Source: Hippopus hippopus (taxonomy: Eukaryota; Mollusca; Bivalvia; Cardiida; Cardiidae). From it: a stretch of 64,000 bases of DNA. The notes below the pieces were generated by a model. The model was not told the DNA's origin, ran no database searches, and worked only from the letters and a program-made list of their open reading frames with translations. The stretch covers positions 20,215,881 to 20,279,880 of the forward strand of contig OX328096.1 in assembly GCA_946811185.2 (NCBI GenBank). The letters run 5' to 3'. A program made the position numbers and the translations under genes. Below are positions 59,371-64,000 of this stretch, piece after piece; within the stretch, counting starts at the first letter, position 1, and each line of letters opens with the position of its first letter.

Positions 59371-62300
59371 GTACTTTTACGTTTTTTTATTTCATTGAAA
59401 TATTTATATCAACTCAGGGTAATGAATTGATTCTATTTAATTGTTTGGTGTTTAACTCCATTTTCAAGCAACACCATGGCTGCCAGTGTACCAATACATG
59501 CTTTGGAGTTTGACTTTCAAATTCATGTACATAAAACAGTCTTTCCATACCATTGACTGCTTTCCCACATAAACATTGTCAGAGAAATATTCGGTGAAGA
59601 AAGAGAAATGAATCCTATCGAAATGACTACCATCAGCCCTTGGACAGAAATCGACTGAGCTTGGGATCAAGCCAGCCACCTGTGGATTTCAAGCCCTGCA
59701 TGTTTCTGACTGAGCTACCTATCTCAGCTATTTACCTAGACATGCAGATATAAGGACATAACTAGTCATGTATACATTTTCCTGCAGAAACCTAGATAGT
59801 TGGCACTCATTACAACCATCTTCCTCTCATTTCTTTACAAGACAATTCCGTGTTTTTACAACTGTGGGGGAAAAGGCTTTTGAAAACACTGAGAGAAGAA
59901 CAAAATGCTTGTTACAAGCATTTTCTCCTTTCCCAATATGTTTTCAAAAGCCTCCTTCCTCAGGGTCATTAAAACTCAGGAACTATCTAAAACAAAGTGT
60001 TCATGCTCTTTTTATACTACAGGTATACAAGGCCCAAAAGGTGAAATAGGCTACAAAGGTGAAAAGGGGAAAAGAGGGCAAAAAGGGAAATGTGGGGCTC
60101 CTGGAAAAGATGGAGGAAAAGGACAAAGAGGACCAATGGGGGCCATGGGTCCAAAAGGGGACAAAGGATCAAAAGGTAACACAATAATTTACGAAGCACA
60201 GCTGAATATAGCACTTATACTGAAAATACACACCAAGATAGAACTGTAATATAGCAAATAGGATTTGTTTGTTTGTATGATGTTAAAGCTATTCTCAACA
60301 TTATTTCAGTTACACCATGTTGGCCAGTGCACCTGCCTATGCTTTCCTGGACATTCTTTCATCAGTACTTGGCACAACATTCTTCCCAAGGCACTGGCTG
60401 CTTTCTCATATAACAAATGTCGGAATTATGATGGGCGGTGAAGAGAATTAATCCTGTTGCAACGAAGATTATCAATCCTTGGAAAGAAATTTGCTGAGCA
60501 AGAGATTTGAACCAGTGACTCCCTGGTCTCAAGTCCTGTACGCTAGTGACTGCACTTCTGGGTTTCAATAGCAAATTGTAGCGTACAAAAAGATACAAAA
60601 TTACATAGACTTGATTCATTTGTCCATTTGTTTGATATTTTAACGCTTTACCACACAATCCTGAGTTTTAACGACCCTGGGAAATAAGACTTATGAAAAC
60701 ATTGTGGGAAAAGGAGAAAATGCTGATAACCAGCATTTTCTCCTTTTCCCACAATTTTTTCCAACCTTTCAAAAACAAACCCAATCATTTGGGTCATCTG
60801 CAAATACTTTCAGTTTGGACTAGCCTAAAATTTTGTTGTGTGGTAAAGAGTTAATACTGTTTACACCTCTTGTAACCTTCAACCGAACAATTGCAATCCA
60901 GAGGAAAAAGCCTTTTAAAAAGTATTGTGTAAAATGCAGTGTTGATAATTCTTTCATTCAAAAAAAAATTCTATATAAGCCTCATTTAATTTGTAGTCTA
61001 CAACAGTTACTACTTTGAATTGAACTCTTTACCAAACGACAATACTTAAAGACATGTCCAAATTGAAAGCACTTGCAGATAGCAAATTCAAATATGGTTC
61101 AACAGATGGTATTTGTCTGAATGGAAAGAAAACATTGTGGGAAAAAGAGAAAATGCTGGTAACCAGCATGTTTCCATTTCCCACAATGTTTTCTAAAGGC
61201 TTCTTCCTCAGGGTCATTAAAACATGGGATTGTGTAGTAAAGGGTTAAGAGTCTATTTGTCATTTGGTCAAGAGTTAAAAGTTTTACTGTTCTGTAATTT
61301 CAGTCATAACACAGTGACAGCTCACTTACTCATGTCTTTCTTGATTTTCATAAATACATGTACTTTTGCGCTCTTGCAAATAGTAACTCATACTTTTCAT
61401 CTCTACTAGCAGTAAGTCAGACACTAGTTATAGTAAAAATTTGATAACGAAAACTGAAAAAGCATCTTTAGATTAAATACCGATTTTGTGATTTTGAAAA
61501 TAATTACATCTTCTAGATTTAAAAGTACTGCAAGTAACACTAAGATGATAAACTTTATCAAAGGATAGGGAGAATCAGTCTAGTTTCTTGTGACTTTGGG
61601 ACTTCAGATTTTGTAATTTTTCTGAATTCAGGTCAAAACAGACGTGAAATTTCACATTAGTGCATTCTTAACTGACAAAACCATGAACCCTAAGAGAGCA
61701 AAGCAAAACAGTTACTTAGTTGTTTTTGCAGATAATGCAGATCAAAATCAAACTAGTCACAGAGAGTGTAGATCGCTATCAAACTGCAAAGAATGTGCTG
61801 TCTGATCATAATTCTACAGTCCACTATTTTGCCAAATATTCTGGCAAAAAGCATCCTTAAAATTGCATTGCTTTGATCTGTTGTTTTGCTAGAGGTCTAT
61901 TTCATTTGAGTCGTGCCCTGTGAAAGGGGGTTTAATGCGTTTGCAAAAAGTTCTGACCTATGTCAGCCTGCACAGTCTGTGCAGGCTGGCATACGTCAGA
62001 ACTTTCTGCTATTTGTAATTTTCTGCATGTTGAAGAACCATATTACCTCTCGATTGAGTCTGTTCTTAGACAAAATTGTTTTTATGGATCTATCTTTGTG
62101 TGATGACTTGTGTGTTATAACACATCAAGTAGATGGGTTAAACACCCTCTTGTCAGAGCACGGCTCATTTAAATGAGCCCTGCTCTGGCAAAAAGGGGCT
62201 TAATGCGTCTCTGTGATGCATTATACCAGGCAAGTCATCACATAATTATGGATCCATAATAGCCACTTTTTTAAACAACCGACTTACTTATGAGGTAGAC

Positions 62301-62894
62301 TGTTCCTTCGACATACAGATAATTGACCAATAGTGAAAAGTTTCGGCCCAGGTTAGCCTGCGCGGATTGCGCAGGCTGACCTGGGTCGATACTTTTCGCA
62401 GTTGTATTAAGCCCCCTTTTCACAGAGCATGGCTCATTTATATAAGTGCTTTCAGAATTTGTATGCTTTTCTTTTAACCTGCAGGTGAGAGGCCCATAAA
62501 AACACCCAAGGTATCATTTTTTGTGACAAGAACATCCAAGTTTGGCCCTGTGCAACAAGATACTACCATTGAATTTGACAAGGTATTCACCAACGATGGA
62601 AATGCATTTGATAAACTTACATCCCACTTTGTTTGCAACACAAATGGAACTTACATTTTCAACGCCCACATTCTGAGTCAGGAAGATCGGGACGCATTTG
62701 TCATGATCATGCTAAATGAACAACCCCAGATTCCGCTGCATGGAGACCACAGATCTGGGTATGGAGTGGCTAGCAATGTAGCCATATTTCATCTTAATGA
62801 AGGTGACCATGTCTGGCTACGATTGAAGAATAACTCCGCCATTTCCAATGACGCCTCTACATTTTCTGGGTATCTTATCTATACAGAGGATTAG
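59154..62894 (+). CDS. Secreted collagen-like C1q-domain protein (C1qDC), complete
   Basis: Three exons, 59154-59370, 60023-60175 and 62485-62894, with all introns GT-AG and phase 1, give 259 residues. Residues 1-22 are a hydrophobic signal peptide. Cys31, Cys34 and Cys35 form a cluster likely to make interchain disulfides. Residues 37-126 are 30 uninterrupted Gly-X-Y triplets, Lys/Glu-rich in the middle. Residues 133-259 are a C1q domain, with a VFTN strand, the GTYIFNAHI core and the terminal FSGYLIY strand. A sequon NGT lies at 177-179. The layout resembles vertebrate C1q chains, adiponectin and many bivalve C1qDC proteins. The expected product is a secreted trimeric, probably higher-order, pattern-recognition lectin. 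Ligand and exact role cannot be read from the sequence. The start ATG has an A at -3 and a G at +4. Confidence 0.95.
59447..59745 (-). mobile_element. tRNA-derived SINE in C1qDC intron 1
   Basis: Same family as 11877-12179. The tail is at the left (TTTAACTCCATTTTCAAGC), and the tRNA-like head at the right contains GGGATCAAGCCAGCC and TGACTGAGCTACCTA. Confidence 0.78.
60023..60175 (+). CDS. C1qDC exon 2: 17 Gly-X-Y triplets
   Basis: 153 nt between ACTACAG|GT and AAAAG|GTAACA. It encodes [19 protein letters not shown] onward, purely collagenous, with one Cys in a GKC triplet (residue 96) that could add a disulfide. Both edges split Gly codons, so triplet register is kept across the introns. 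Confidence 0.94.
60288..60560 (-). mobile_element. tRNA-derived SINE in C1qDC intron 2
   Basis: TTCTCAACATTATTTCAGTT at the left and AGATTTGAACCAGTGAC at the right place it in the same family. The box A region is degraded. Confidence 0.75.
60639..60854 (+). repeat. piggyBac-like MITE in C1qDC intron 2
   Basis: TTAA-bounded, with a short deletion in the long arm (the ATTTAATTTG segment is missing) and an intact palindrome. Confidence 0.82.
61021..61248 (-). repeat. piggyBac-like MITE in C1qDC intron 2
   Basis: The left TTAA has decayed to TGAA and the right is intact. One arm is altered near the tip. Confidence 0.78.
61905..62443. repeat. Two GAGCC-family elements back to back
   Basis: The first (61905-62169) and second (62170-62443) meet at GGCTCATTTAAATGAGCC. 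Each has complementary ends (for example GCTCTGGCAAAAAGGGGC against CCCCCTTTTCACAGAGC) and a central hairpin such as GCCTGCGCGGATTGCGCAGG. Confidence 0.82.
62485..62894 (+). CDS. C1qDC exon 3: C1q domain and stop
   Basis: 410 nt from CTGCAG|GT to TAG. One last triplet (GER) is followed by a short PIKTPK linker and the whole C1q domain, including [35 protein letters not shown] and [11 protein letters not shown] single-exon C1q domain is typical of this family. No AATAAA is evident in the first ~150 bases downstream. Confidence 0.95.
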
Positions 62895-64000
62895 CTGATC
62901 TCTGTCAAACAACTCATTTCAAATCATCGAAATCATAGCTACAATTTATTGCAGTATTTTATTAGTAAAAGGAAATGAATTTATTTGTGTAAGGTCAGAA
63001 AAAATTGTTAGAAAAGGAGAAAATGGCGGTAAAATGGTGAAATTGTATTATTTGTAATGCATGTAATTCTACAAGGTCTAGTATATTAAGAACAAATTTT
63101 AGAATAGTCCAAGTTGAAAGCATTTTCATACAACAAATCAAGTCTGACTCAAAAAATGGAATTTTGCCTCTGAAAGGGTCCAACAACATAGTGGGAAAAG
63201 GAGAAAATGCTGGTTACCTTTACCCACAATGTTTTCAAAAGCCTTCCTCCTCAAGGCCCTAAAATCTCAGATTATATGGTAAAGGTTTGATTTAAAACAC
63301 TTTAAACTCTTTACCAAACAACAAAATTTCAGACTGGTCCAAATTGAGAGCATTAGCAGACGACAAAATTAAAGTGACTCAAAAATTGAAGTTTGTTTTG
63401 GGAAGGGTAGAAAAACATTGTGGGAAAAGGAGAAAATGCTGGTTACCAGCATTTTCTCCTTTTCCCACAATGTTTTCAGAAGCCTTCTTTCTCAGAGTCG
63501 TGAAAACCCAGGATTGTTTGGTAAAGGGTTAAAACAGTAGATAGTGTGATAAAAAAAAGTTTTCTACTGCTTGTAACAACTGAAACTTGGAACTCTTTAC
63601 TAAATGACAAATTTTCAGATCTGATTATTTTGAAAGCACATGCAGGCAACAGAAGAGATGTTGCTATAATGGTAAAATTTTAAAATGTAAAACACTGGTT
63701 ACCTTTTCCCACAATGTTTTCAAAAGCTTTCACCCTCAGGGTTGTAATAACCCGGGAATGTTCCGGTATGTAAAGGGTTTAATTAAGAACATTGTTAAAA
63801 TGTACTGTATTTAGTGACAATGCTCACTTCTCCTTCATACAAAGCATTCTACTGCAAATAACTTCTGAAACCTTTATGACCAAATGGAAAAATTGGTCAT
63901 GATAAGCTATATCTATTTCTCAAAATTATTCCATTTTACCCTTTGACCCAAAAATATCTTACAAAATCATTGTATATGATTCAATACACTGTATTTACAA
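62895..64000. other. Repeat tail downstream of C1qDC
   Basis: Three piggyBac-like MITE copies on the '-' orientation: 63080-63290 (partial), 63302-63532 (TTAA-bounded, perfect palindrome) and 63592-63782 (palindrome mostly lost). The last ~215 bases are AT-rich with nothing recognised. Confidence 0.75.
63302..63532 (-). repeat. piggyBac-like MITE
   Basis: 231 bp, TTAA-bounded, perfect 61-base palindrome, near consensus. Confidence 0.86.

Overview
The window is animal genomic DNA, most likely from a bivalve mollusc. The evidence is vertebrate-style multi-exon genes with GT-AG introns, tRNA-derived SINEs, tandem repeats of the TGACCTTGACC type that are widespread in bivalves, and a collagen/C1q gene of the kind that is greatly expanded in bivalves. 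Species cannot be fixed from sequence alone.

Two protein-coding genes are certain. (1) On the minus strand, 12874-36231, sixteen exons encode the C-terminal ~672 residues of DNA ligase 1 (LIG1): most of the DNA-binding domain, the adenylation domain with the catalytic lysine, the OB-fold domain and the stop codon. All exon junctions are in frame and all introns are GT-AG. The N-terminal ~240-250 residues (PIP box and linker in other animals) were not found. (2) On the plus strand, 59154-62894, three exons encode a complete 259-residue secreted C1q-domain protein: signal peptide, Cys cluster, 30 uninterrupted Gly-X-Y triplets and a C-terminal C1q domain. A possible last exon of another plus-strand gene lies at 147-207, but it is weak.

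The rest is mobile DNA and its remains. The dominant component is a short non-autonomous element, usually 229 bp, bounded by TTAA and by terminal inverted repeats reading CCCTTTACCACACA. A ~61-base near-perfect palindrome sits inside it. By eye there are about 100 full or partial copies, roughly a third of the window. TTAA ends followed by CCC are the signature of the piggyBac superfamily, so I call it a piggyBac-like MITE. A second TTAA-bounded family (about 214 bp, central hairpin) and a third hairpin family with GAGCCATGCTCTG ends are also common.

Layout: 211-12873 is a MITE mosaic with a ~160-bp tandem array. 12874-36231 is the LIG1 gene with repeat-filled introns, including a 364-bp array carrying tRNA-like units, a 158-bp array and a ~145-bp array. 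36232-59111 is a nearly gene-free MITE field containing a segmental duplication, nested insertions and a hAT-like element in a GTAGTT-rich block. 59112-62894 is the C1q gene, and MITEs continue to the end. The elements nest in one another, share TTAA junctions, and show paired changes in the two palindrome arms; this MITE system is the most unusual feature here.
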